This document shows positions 1 through 6,540 of a stretch of DNA of 6,764 nucleotides, in pieces; positions within the stretch are counted from its first letter, which is position 1, and the number at the start of each line of letters is the position of its first letter. Below the pieces are notes generated by a model. The model had not been told where the DNA came from. It was given only the letters and a program-made list of their open reading frames with translations, and ran no database searches. Source of the stretch: an uncultured Planctomycetaceae bacterium (GTDB lineage Bacteria > Planctomycetota > Planctomycetia > Pirellulales > Pirellulaceae); the NCBI GenBank assembly GCA_903927685.1, contig CAIYOB010000292.1, forward strand, positions 1 to 6,764. Direction: 5' to 3'. The translations under genes were made by a program, and so were the position numbers.

Positions 1-461
1 GCGTCGCACTGGGCCACGCCCATCTTGGCCGCCTCGCGTTCGGTGCCCACGTCGTACAATACGATCGTATTGCCCCGCCGGCGAAACGTATCCAGGACCG
101 TGTCCAGCGCAAATGTGAAAAGATTGTCCCCGTTGACAACCAAAAAGTCCTCCCGGATGTCGCCGTGCTGCAGCCCGAACCGCAGATCGCCGATCGAGCC
201 CAGGCGATTCGCGTTCGAAGTCGCCCCGTCGTCGAAGACTTCCAGTCGTAGCGGGCGCGGCCCCGCCGCCCAATCGACAAAGGCGTCCATGAACGTGTGG
301 TTCGAGACCACGACCCCGCTCTCGATCCCCGCCGCCGCCAACCGCTCGACCACATAATCCAACACCGGCCGCCCCGCCACCTTCAACAGGTGCTTGGCGA
401 CGGTCAGCGTCAGCGGATGAAGCCGCGTGGCAAAGCCGGCACACAAGATAACGCAACGCAT
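1..461 (-). CDS. Sugar-1-phosphate nucleotidyltransferase, N-terminal part (3' end outside window)
   Basis: The reverse strand reads open from an ATG at 461 to the window edge (153 complete codons), with no stop. The protein begins MRCVILCAGFATRLHPLT, which matches the N-terminal nucleotide-binding signature of the RmlA/GlmU/ManC-type nucleotidyltransferase fold (usual form GGxGTRLxPLT). K23 sits where the family's conserved lysine follows the signature. LLKVAGRPVLDY (residues 25-36) matches the usual segment after it. VVNGDNLF (108-115) matches the GDN motif whose aspartate helps bind the metal and nucleotide. Such cytoplasmic enzymes join a sugar-1-phosphate to an NTP, giving NDP-sugar for cell-surface glycans; the exact sugar and base cannot be told. 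Complete family members usually exceed 230 residues, so this is a fragment by window position, not a broken gene. TCTCC at 471-475 reads GGAGA on the minus strand, 9 nt upstream, and supports this start. It diverges from the efflux operon and is probably unrelated to it. Confidence 0.9.
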   Translation of the reverse strand, partial: MRCVILCAGFATRLHPLTLTVAKHLLKVAGRPVLDYVVERLAAAGIESGVVVSNHTFMDAFVDWAAGPRPLRLEVFDDGATSNANRLGSIGDLRFGLQHGDIREDFLVVNGDNLFTFALDTVLDTFRRRGNTIVLYDVGTEREAAKMGVAQCD

Positions 462-600
462 GATCGACCATCTCCGGGGAGTTTTTTTCCTGGTGGCAAG
501 GGCATAGGTCAGCGGCGCCGTGGATTGCCCCTGAACGTGTCCAGTGCCCGCCGCAACGTTGGCACGCCAGTTCCACTTCGCCGCTCGGCTTCCGATCCGG

Positions 601-609
601 ATTCTAACA
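601..609 (-). promoter_or_regulatory. Possible extended -10 promoter for the nucleotidyltransferase gene
   Basis: On the minus strand this reads TGTTAGAAT, an extended -10 element (TGn followed by TAGAAT, five of six bases matching TATAAT). There is no convincing -35 box at the right distance, which extended -10 promoters can tolerate. Transcription would start near 594 and leave a leader of about 130 nt before the ATG at 461. The call rests on motif similarity only, and planctomycete promoters are poorly characterised. Confidence 0.3.
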
Positions 610-801
610 CAATTGCGACGGGCGGGAGAGTGCCGCAGAGCTGAAATGGAACCGGCGCCGTCTGTGCCGGGCTGCGTCCTAGCACCAAACGGGATATCGG
701 AGGTTGGTCGGGAGCTGTATGAAATCACGGCTCGGCCCGATTCGCTGAGCACCGCTCGAGAAATACTGTCGAGAGTCTGTCACGGTCTGGGGAATGGGAT
801 G

Positions 802-820
802 CCCACGGCTTGTCCGTGGG
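802..820. repeat. REP-like hairpin (7-bp perfect stem, 5-nt loop)
   Basis: CCCACGG (802-808) and CCGTGGG (814-820) form a perfect 7-bp GC-rich stem around the loop CTTGT. No run of T follows on either strand, and it lies between two divergent genes, so it is not a transcription terminator. From memory, hairpins of this CCCACGG/CCGTGGG type recur in planctomycete genomes, which would make it a dispersed REP-like element. Only one copy is in this window, so its repeat status cannot be shown here. Confidence 0.4.
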
Positions 821-914
821 AGTTTCACGTTCGTCGCTACACCGGCGGACACCCCACCACCCCGTTTCCCGTTTGGTGCTGCCCAATCGGCAGGAAGAAA
901 TCTGCGGCTCAAGG

Positions 915-943
915 TTGACGAATGATACAGACGATGATACAAA
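915..943 (+). promoter_or_regulatory. Putative promoter of the TetR-adaptor-permease operon
   Basis: TTGACG at 915-920 matches five of six bases of the -35 consensus. After a 17-bp spacer, TACAAA at 938-943 matches four of six bases of the -10 consensus. Transcription would begin close to the ATG at 950, giving an mRNA with almost no 5' leader. That fits the lack of any Shine-Dalgarno sequence before the gene. The -10 lies inside the inverted repeat at 934-951, so a bound repressor would block polymerase directly. Confidence 0.45.
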
Positions 944-951
944 TGTAACAT
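922..951. promoter_or_regulatory. Probable TetR-family operator overlapping the regulator's start codon
   Basis: ATGATACA-AA-TGTAACAT at 934-951 is an 18-bp inverted repeat with seven of eight arm positions paired. An extra half site, ATGATACA, lies 12 bp upstream at 922-929 in direct orientation. An outer pair, GGTTGAC (913-919) and GTCAACC (952-958), is also perfectly complementary. TetR-family dimers commonly bind imperfect palindromes of this size next to their own genes, so autorepression of the operon is the natural reading. The motif arrangement is visible; binding is inferred. Confidence 0.55.
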
Positions 952-1543
952 GTCAACCGAACAACCATCGCAGGAGCGGATTCTCCAGGCCGCGGTTCGA
1001 CTGTTCCTGGAGCAGAGCGTGCGGAAGACGACGGCCGAGGAGGTGGCGTTTCAGGCCGGGGTCACGCGGGTGACGGTCTACCGCTATTTCACGGACAAGA
1101 AGGGGCTGGTCCGCGCCGTCTGCATGCGGGTTGCGGCGATCTTCGAGCGGGCCGCCGCCGACAGCCGCGGACGTTCGATCGACGAGATTGACGCCTGCTT
1201 GAATCAGATGGGCAAGGAATTGAGCGCCCTGGGACCGGGGAACGTGTTCGGCTTGTTCGACGAAATCCACCGGCTGTATCCGGACGTGTACGAGGAACTA
1301 CGGGCGGCTCGCGAGACGGCCATCGACACGATCTTCCAGCACGCCTTGGCCGCGGCCAAGCGGGATGGGGCACTGCGCAAGGGCCTGAATCAGGAAGTGA
1401 TCCGCGCCATCTTCCTGTCCGGTGTCGTGCGGCTGATCGAGACGCCGTCGCTGATTTCGTCGAACGTGCCGCCCGAGGAGGTCGTGGCCACGGTGACGAT
1501 GGTCTTTCGCCACGGGATTTTGAAGGACAAGCCGGCAGGGTGA
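950..1543 (+). CDS. TetR/AcrR-family transcriptional regulator
   Basis: This 197-residue protein has the usual length for the family. Residues 8-55 form the N-terminal DNA-binding domain: helix 1 is QERILQAAVRLFLEQ, and the helix-turn-helix runs from about residue 27 to 47 (TTAEEVAFQAGVTRVTVYRYF), followed by the typical DKKGLV at 49-54. The C-terminal two thirds are helical and variable, as expected for the ligand-binding and dimerisation domain. FRHGIL near the end resembles the usual final helix. The ATG at 950 is the only usable start, because an in-frame TGA lies at 935-937. No Shine-Dalgarno sequence precedes it, and the predicted promoter suggests a leaderless message. The gene is first in an operon with an adaptor lipoprotein 13 bp downstream and an RND permease after it. 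It therefore most likely represses this pump and itself, and releases DNA on binding a pump substrate or related molecule. The ligand is unknown. Confidence 0.93.
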   Translation: MSTEQPSQERILQAAVRLFLEQSVRKTTAEEVAFQAGVTRVTVYRYFTDKKGLVRAVCMRVAAIFERAAADSRGRSIDEIDACLNQMGKELSALGPGNVFGLFDEIHRLYPDVYEELRAARETAIDTIFQHALAAAKRDGALRKGLNQEVIRAIFLSGVVRLIETPSLISSNVPPEEVVATVTMVFRHGILKDKPAG

Positions 1544-1550
1544 GGGAGGA
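1544..1550 (+). promoter_or_regulatory. Ribosome binding site that sets the adaptor start at GTG 1557
   Basis: GGGAGGA begins at the base after the tetR stop codon and is a strong Shine-Dalgarno sequence. It ends 6 nt before GTG 1557, a good distance. An in-frame TTG at 1551 abuts it directly and would be too close to use. The GTG start is therefore preferred. Confidence 0.75.
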
Positions 1551-1556
1551 TTGATT

Positions 1557-2744
1557 GTGAACGCCAGAGTCGTGCCCTACGCCGTCCTGCTGACCGCCGT
1601 TCTTGGCTGTGGCGGCAAGCCGGAGCCGGCGCCGCTGCCGGTCGCGGTCCAAGTGACAACCCTGGCCAGCGAGACGGTGGCCTGCCAGATGCGGTTCAGC
1701 GCGATTGTCCGCGAGTGGCAACAGGTGAGTTTGTCGTTTAAGGTCCCCGGGACACTGAACCAGCTGCTGCAGGTTCCGGTGGCCGGCGGGAACCCGCGTG
1801 ACGTCCAGGAGGGCGATGTCGTGACGGCGGACGCCCGGCAGCCGCTGGCGCGACTGGACGATGCGGATTATCAGCGGGCCCGGACGGCGGCCGCCGAGCG
1901 GTTGGCGCAGGTGCAGGCCAAGGAGCAGGCGGTGCTCGCCCGGCTGCCGGCCGCCGAGAACGACTATCGTCGCATGAAGACACTCTGCGAACAGCGGTCG
2001 GCTTCCGAGCAGGCGATGGACGAGGCTCGGGCACGGCGGGACGCGATCGAAGCCGAACTCGAGGGCACGCGCCGCGAGATCGCCGAGGCCCGCGTGGCGC
2101 TGCAGCAGGCGGATGACGACCTGCAGAACTGTACGCTGCCCGTGCCGATCCCGCGGGCCACGGTCGCCAAACGGCTGGTCGAGCCGCACGAGCGAGTACA
2201 GGCCGGTCAGCCGGTGTTTCAGATCATGGATCTGTCTCGACTGCGGGTCGCTTTCGGCGTGCCGGACACCAAGTTAGGCGAGTTTCATTTGGGCCAGACG
2301 TTGAAGGTTTTGGCGGACGCTTTTCCCGGCGAGAGTTTTGCTGGCCAGGTGACCAAGATCTACCCGGCCGCCGATCCCAAGACGCGGACGTTTGAAGTCG
2401 AAGTCAGTATCGACCAGCCGCAGGGGCTCAAGCCGGGCATGGTGGTGACGATCCTGGGCGGCTGCGACCAGAGCCTGCTGCTGCTGCCGCTGACGGCGGT
2501 CCAGCGCGGCGACCAGCCGGATGAATTCGTGGTGTACGCCGTCCGCCAGGAGCAAGGGCGTCCGACGGCGCGGCGGTGCCGCATCCACTGGGACGGCGTG
2601 TACGACAATCGGTTGCGGTTGCTCGATAGCCCCGCGACCGAGCTCCGCGCGGGGGATCAGATTGTCGTGTCCGGAGCCGCGCGGCTGATCGATGGCCAGG
2701 CGGTTCGAGTGCTGGACGCTCAGCCGGATCAGACTCGGATTTGA
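1557..2744 (+). CDS. RND efflux periplasmic adaptor subunit (HlyD/AcrA-type membrane fusion protein), lipoprotein
   Basis: This 395-residue protein is the adaptor that would link the inner-membrane permease to an outer-membrane channel. The N-terminus (MNARVVPYAVLLTAVLGCGG) is a lipoprotein signal peptide. The hydrophobic stretch ends in VLGC, a slightly loose lipobox, with C18 as the lipidated residue; there is no Asp at +2. The first lipoyl half lies at about 55-102 (QQVSLSFKVPGTL to PLARLDDADY). Residues 105-190 are Ala/Glu/Arg-rich and form the alpha-helical coiled-coil hairpin. The second lipoyl half is about 191-226 (VQAGQPVFQIMDL), the beta-barrel about 229-305, and the membrane-proximal domain follows to the end. 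Oddities are an insert at about 72-95 in the first lipoyl half, and VPIPRAT where most relatives have APFDG. The gene starts 13 bp after tetR, so it is co-transcribed. The Shine-Dalgarno spacing favours GTG 1557 over TTG 1551. Confidence 0.92.
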   Translation: MNARVVPYAVLLTAVLGCGGKPEPAPLPVAVQVTTLASETVACQMRFSAIVREWQQVSLSFKVPGTLNQLLQVPVAGGNPRDVQEGDVVTADARQPLARLDDADYQRARTAAAERLAQVQAKEQAVLARLPAAENDYRRMKTLCEQRSASEQAMDEARARRDAIEAELEGTRREIAEARVALQQADDDLQNCTLPVPIPRATVAKRLVEPHERVQAGQPVFQIMDLSRLRVAFGVPDTKLGEFHLGQTLKVLADAFPGESFAGQVTKIYPAADPKTRTFEVEVSIDQPQGLKPGMVVTILGGCDQSLLLLPLTAVQRGDQPDEFVVYAVRQEQGRPTARRCRIHWDGVYDNRLRLLDSPATELRAGDQIVVSGAARLIDGQAVRVLDAQPDQTRI

Positions 2745-2764
2745 TGCCGCACTCCCTGTTTGTC

Positions 2765-2770
2765 GAAAGG
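2765..2770 (+). promoter_or_regulatory. Ribosome binding site that sets the permease start at GTG 2778
   Basis: GAAAGG lies 7 nt before GTG 2778, a normal spacing. A TTG at 2760 in the same frame would add six residues (MSKGTA) but has no Shine-Dalgarno sequence before it. Starting at GTG places TM1 about 12 residues from the N-terminus, as in AcrB. Confidence 0.6.
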
Positions 2771-2777
2771 CACTGCT

Positions 2778-5700
2778 GTGACCACGGCTCAATTCTTCGT
2801 GTACAAGCGGCCCGTCGCCTGGACGGCGCTGGTCGCGACGCTGTTGTGGGGCGTCTACGCCTACTACAAGATGCCGCAGCGGCATGATCCGCGGATCCCG
2901 GTGCGGATCGGCACCGTCGTCACGGCCTATCCCGGCGCCGAGGCGGAGAAGGTCGAGCAGGAGGTCACGCGGAAGATCGAAAAGCAACTGAGCGAGAACC
3001 CCGCCGTCGAGAACGTTCACTCGGTCAGTCGCCGCGGCGTCTCCGTGGTGTTCGTCGAGTTGTACGACACCGTCCGGGACACGGAACTGGTCTGGCAGGA
3101 CTTGCAGAACAAGCTGGATTCGCTCGGCGACTTGCCCAAGGTCCGCAACCAGTCCCTGCGGCCGAAGCTGGACAAGGATTTCGGCGAGACGGTCGCCGTG
3201 ATGTTGACGCTTTCCAGTCCCAAGGTGTCCGACTTCGAGATCCGCCAACGGGCCGACAGCATTCGCCGGACGCTGGCCGAATTCCGCGCCGGGCGGCCGC
3301 CCGAACTTCGTGAGCACCGGATCAGCGCCGTGCTGGTCTATCCCCAGACGGTCGCCCGCTCGTACGTACTGTGGCTGGGACAGAGCCTGCTGCGGCGGCT
3401 CACCGAGACGGGACTGGTCGAGGACGCGGCGATCGTCGAGGCGCCCAGCACCGGCTGCCTGGACTTTCGGCTGGCGGCCGGCAAGAGTGAGGCGGAACTG
3501 ATCCGCGAGGCCTTGCGCTGGGAACGGGACACGGCCGGCACCGGGATGACGCATCCGGATATGTGGCCCGGCGTCCTGGTGCGCGATTTGGACACGCTGG
3601 AACAGCGACTGCGCAACTCGCCCCGCGATCCGCTGGGCGGCCCGGATCGCTACAGCTATCGGGAACTATCGCGTTTTGCCGACCAGGTCCGCGATCGGCT
3701 GAAGGCCTACCCGACGATCGGCCGCATCGACGAGATCGGCGTCCAGAACGAGGCCATCCACTTGTACTACAGCGGCCGGAGGTTCTCGGCCCTGGATCTG
3801 TCGCCCCAGGCCATTGCGGCCCGGCTGGAGGCCCGGAATATCAACTTGCCGGGCGGCCGGATCGAGATTCCCGGACAGAATCTGGACGTGCATCCCAGCG
3901 GCGAGTTCCGCAGCGAGCAGGACATCGGCGACGTCGTGCTGGACGTCCAGCACGGCTACCCCACGTACCTGCGGGATCTGGTGGATGTCGTCCGGGGGTA
4001 CGAGGACCCGCCGGGCGTGATGAACTTCCAGTCGCTCAAGTTCGACGCCGGCAATCCGCCGCGAGCCAAGCTGCCCGGCGAGTTGGTCTACAAGCCAGCC
4101 GGCCTGGACGGCGCGGACTCGCCGCTGCCGAAGGACGCCTTGCTGCAGACCTCGCGAGCCATCACGCTGGCCGTGCGTCAAGTGCCCCGCACCCAGGTTG
4201 AACAGTTCGGCCGGGACGTCGACGCCGCCTTGGCTTCGCTGCACGGCGTCCTGCCGCCCGATCTGCAAATCGAGCGGACGCACGACGAACCGCACGAAGT
4301 GCGTCAGAAGATCGGCCAGTTCAACCAGAACCTGATCGAAGCCGTCGTGATCGTGGTGGTGGTTGCCCTGCTGCTGATGGAATGGCGCAGCGCGTTGCTG
4401 GTCGCCTTCTCGATCCCGTTGACCGTGGCCATGACCTTGGGCCTCTGCCAGTTGGTCGGGATCGACCTGCAGCAAGTCTCGATTGCGGCCATGATCATTG
4501 CCTTGGGACTGCTGGTCGACGACCCGGTGGTGGCCGGCGATGCGATCAACCGGGAATTGGCCCACGGCACGCCGCGCGACGTGGCCGCCTGGCTGGGGCC
4601 GCAGAAACTGGCGCGGGCGATCCTGTACGCGACGCTGACGAATTGTGTGGCTTTCCTGCCGCTGCTGTTGGTCCAGGGCAAGGTCGGCGAATTCATTTAC
4701 TCGCTGCCGGTCGTCGTGACCGCCTCGCTGGTGGCCAGCCGGATCGTCTCGATGACGTTCATGCCGCTGTTGGGCTATTACTTGTTGCGCGGCCAGAAGG
4801 GCTTCGAAGCCGGCTTGACCGAAGGCGGCCGCGGGGCGACGTTTGCCCGCTATTATAACGGGTTCTCCGAATGGTGCCTGCGACACAAAGCCCTGGCGTT
4901 GGGCGTGTGCAGCTTGCTGCTGGCTGCCGGAACCGCGGTCCTGCCGCTGCTGGGAACGTCGTTCTTTCCCAAGGATCTGCACACCGCCTTTACGGTCAAG
5001 TTATTCCTGGCGGAAGGCTCGTCGATCCGGCAGACGCGGGACGAGACCCTGCGGGCGATCGATCAGATCGAGGCGATTGCCGGCCGCGAGATCCGTTCGT
5101 ACACGACGTTCATCGGCCAAGGCGGGCCGCGGTTTTGGCTGTCGATCGTGCCCGAACAGCGCGCGGACAACCATGCCCAGATCCTGATCCGCACTGTGGA
5201 TCGCGAAGTGACGGAGGCCATTGTCCAACGCTTGAAACGCGAGTTGCCCCTGCGGATCGCTTCTGCCCGCGTGACGATCGAGCAACTGGAGACGGGGCCG
5301 CCGGTGGGAATCCCTGTCCAGGTGCGGATCTACGGAGACGATATCCAGACGCTCCGCCGCCTGGCGGCCCACACCCGCCGGCAATTGCGCGAGGTCCCCG
5401 GGACGGACAACATCCACGACGATTGGGAGCCCGAAGTCCTGCAACTGGCCGCGCAGATCAACCCGGACAAAGCGAACCTGGCGGCGGTCAGTCACGAGGA
5501 CGTCGCCCTGCTGCTGCAGACCGGCCTGTCCGGCACGGCGCCGACCTACCTGCGCGAGAACGACAAGCTGATCCCGATCAGTTTCCGGCTGCGGAGCGAC
5601 GAGCGGGCGCGAGTCGAGGACTTGGACAGCCTGGACGCCGTCAGCACGGCGACGAATGTCCGCGTGCCGCTGAGTCAGATCGCGAGTTTCGAGCCGCAAT

Positions 5701-6482
5701 TGGTCAGCCCCAAGATCTGTCGGCGGCACCATCAGCGCTGCGTGACGGTCAAATGCGACGCGGTGCCGGGCGTCTTGCCCAGCCGCATCGTGCGGGACAT
5801 GCAGGCGCGGCTGAGCCAGGCGTCCGCCGCCTGGCCGCCGGGATGTCGCTTCGAGTTCGGCGGCGAGCACGAGGAGCAGATCAAGGGGTTTCGCGCGGTG
5901 TCCGTGGCCTTGCTGGTCTCGCTGGCGATGATCTACCTGGCCTTGGTGCTGCAATTCAACAGCGTGACCAAGCCGCTGGTCGTATTCGCCGCCGTGCCGT
6001 TTGGGCTGCTGGCCGGGGTCATGGGCCTAGCGGTCTTCGACGCGCCCTTTGGGTTCATGGCGTTCCTGGGTGTCGCTTCGCTGGCCGGTGTGATCGTCAG
6101 TCACATCATCGTGTTGTTCGACTATATCGAAGACGCGTGCGAGCGGGGCGAGTCGCTGCACCGCGCCGTCATTGACTCGGCGCTGGTCCGACTCCGCCCT
6201 GTACTGGTCACCGTGCTGGCCACCGTCGGCGGCCTGATCCCGCTGGCCATCGAGGGCGGCCCGTTGTGGCAGCCGATGTGCTACGTGCAGATCACCGGCC
6301 TGCTGTGCGCCACGCTGGTAACCAAAGTGATCGTCCCCGTCCTGTACGTGATGTTCGTCGAGAACCTGGGCTGGATCCGCTGGGAGCCGGAGCCGTCGCC
6401 GGGAAGAACCCACCAGCCGGCCCCCCCGTTTGCGTCCCCGGCGGCGAGCGCCGAGCCCTGCGGCAGTCTGGCGTCGGGCTAG
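2778..6482 (+). CDS. RND-family efflux permease (AcrB-like), with two periplasmic insertions
   Basis: This 1234-residue inner-membrane protein would be the proton-driven pump of a tripartite efflux system. It has the RND plan: TM1 at about 12-31, a large periplasmic loop, TM2-TM6 (about 519-670), TM7 at about 704-725, a second periplasmic loop, then TM8-TM12 (about 1038-1190). VDD with D581 and D582 in TM4 matches the AcrB proton-relay pair D407/D408. In TM11, R1138 and T1145 in RLRPVLVT match AcrB R971/T978. The TM10 lysine (AcrB K940) is replaced by S1108, followed by H1109. AcrB-type proteins are about 1050 residues. The excess is a ~140-residue insert at about 150-290 and a ~38-residue insert at about 419-457, both before TM2. 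A Pro/Ala/Ser-rich tail (1203-1234) runs into the palindrome containing the stop codon. Its start lies 33 bp after the adaptor, in one operon. The motifs fit a drug/hydrophobe exporter rather than a metal pump, but the substrate is unknown. Confidence 0.95.
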   Translation: MTTAQFFVYKRPVAWTALVATLLWGVYAYYKMPQRHDPRIPVRIGTVVTAYPGAEAEKVEQEVTRKIEKQLSENPAVENVHSVSRRGVSVVFVELYDTVRDTELVWQDLQNKLDSLGDLPKVRNQSLRPKLDKDFGETVAVMLTLSSPKVSDFEIRQRADSIRRTLAEFRAGRPPELREHRISAVLVYPQTVARSYVLWLGQSLLRRLTETGLVEDAAIVEAPSTGCLDFRLAAGKSEAELIREALRWERDTAGTGMTHPDMWPGVLVRDLDTLEQRLRNSPRDPLGGPDRYSYRELSRFADQVRDRLKAYPTIGRIDEIGVQNEAIHLYYSGRRFSALDLSPQAIAARLEARNINLPGGRIEIPGQNLDVHPSGEFRSEQDIGDVVLDVQHGYPTYLRDLVDVVRGYEDPPGVMNFQSLKFDAGNPPRAKLPGELVYKPAGLDGADSPLPKDALLQTSRAITLAVRQVPRTQVEQFGRDVDAALASLHGVLPPDLQIERTHDEPHEVRQKIGQFNQNLIEAVVIVVVVALLLMEWRSALLVAFSIPLTVAMTLGLCQLVGIDLQQVSIAAMIIALGLLVDDPVVAGDAINRELAHGTPRDVAAWLGPQKLARAILYATLTNCVAFLPLLLVQGKVGEFIYSLPVVVTASLVASRIVSMTFMPLLGYYLLRGQKGFEAGLTEGGRGATFARYYNGFSEWCLRHKALALGVCSLLLAAGTAVLPLLGTSFFPKDLHTAFTVKLFLAEGSSIRQTRDETLRAIDQIEAIAGREIRSYTTFIGQGGPRFWLSIVPEQRADNHAQILIRTVDREVTEAIVQRLKRELPLRIASARVTIEQLETGPPVGIPVQVRIYGDDIQTLRRLAAHTRRQLREVPGTDNIHDDWEPEVLQLAAQINPDKANLAAVSHEDVALLLQTGLSGTAPTYLRENDKLIPISFRLRSDERARVEDLDSLDAVSTATNVRVPLSQIASFEPQLVSPKICRRHHQRCVTVKCDAVPGVLPSRIVRDMQARLSQASAAWPPGCRFEFGGEHEEQIKGFRAVSVALLVSLAMIYLALVLQFNSVTKPLVVFAAVPFGLLAGVMGLAVFDAPFGFMAFLGVASLAGVIVSHIIVLFDYIEDACERGESLHRAVIDSALVRLRPVLVTVLATVGGLIPLAIEGGPLWQPMCYVQITGLLCATLVTKVIVPVLYVMFVENLGWIRWEPEPSPGRTHQPAPPFASPAASAEPCGSLASG

Positions 6483-6495
6483 CCCGACGCCAGAC
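6466..6495. repeat. 30-bp perfect palindrome centred on the permease stop codon
   Basis: The arm GTCTGGCGTCGGGCT (6466-6480) is followed at once by its exact reverse complement (6481-6495). The axis of symmetry falls inside the TAG stop at 6480-6482. In RNA this would fold into a very stable GC-rich hairpin at the end of the operon. There is no T run after it, so it is not a standard intrinsic terminator. It could stabilise the mRNA 3' end, assist termination, or be a dispersed palindromic element. The core CTAGCCCGACGC resembles repeats I recall from planctomycete genomes. Confidence 0.9.
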
Positions 6496-6540
6496 CGAAT
6501 CCCGGGGTGCCGAATCCCGGGGTGCCGAATCCCGGGGTGC
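6496..6540. repeat. Three exact tandem copies of a 15-mer
   Basis: CGAATCCCGGGGTGC occurs three times without change or gap, at 6496-6510, 6511-6525 and 6526-6540. The array starts directly after the palindrome. Each unit holds CCCGGG, and neighbouring units could pair (CCGGG with CCCGG). It lies outside the coding region. The exact identity of the copies suggests recent expansion by replication slippage. Confidence 0.95.

Larger units (their letters stand above)
462..949. other. Divergent intergenic region, no convincing gene
   Basis: This 488-bp stretch separates the minus-strand nucleotidyltransferase from the plus-strand efflux operon. Several open frames cross it, the longest at 544-918 (plus strand), but their translations are rich in Arg, Pro and Ser, match no family I recognise, and lack ribosome binding sites. 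What it does hold is a possible promoter for the left gene near 601-609, a hairpin at 802-820, and the promoter/operator cluster just before 950. Confidence 0.7.

Noticed and set aside
472..488. CTCC-GG-GGAG followed by seven T on the plus strand, resembling an intrinsic terminator
   Set aside because: The stem is only 4 bp with a 2-nt loop, too tight to fold. No plus-strand gene lies upstream, and the same bases serve better as the minus-strand Shine-Dalgarno region.
544..918. A 124-codon plus-strand open frame in the divergent intergenic region
   Set aside because: It has no ribosome binding site and no recognisable domain, its composition is biased as expected for noncoding GC-rich DNA, and it overlaps equally open frames on the other strand.
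2744..2887. ATG overlapping the adaptor stop codon (TGATG), which could suggest a translationally coupled small gene
   Set aside because: It opens a 47-codon frame with no family resemblance that lies mostly inside the permease coding region in another frame. The permease itself starts at GTG 2778 with its own ribosome binding site.
3666..4982. Long minus-strand open frame (438 codons) opposite the permease
   Set aside because: It is an antisense shadow of a GC-rich gene: Gln/Arg/His-rich, without domains, while the plus strand encodes clear RND motifs throughout.
4871..6175. Long second plus-strand frame (434 codons) within the permease
   Set aside because: The Arg/Gly/Pro/Ala-rich translation has no motif and lies entirely inside the permease frame, so it is a codon-bias artefact.
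6466..6495. Palindrome considered as a standard rho-independent terminator
   Set aside because: The stem is strong, but no T-rich tract follows it (the next bases are CGAATCCCGG), so the classic terminator form is absent.
6496..6540. Tandem 15-mers considered as a CRISPR array or an origin-type iteron cluster
   Set aside because: There are no spacers between the repeats, the unit is too short for CRISPR, and no cas or replication initiator gene is nearby.
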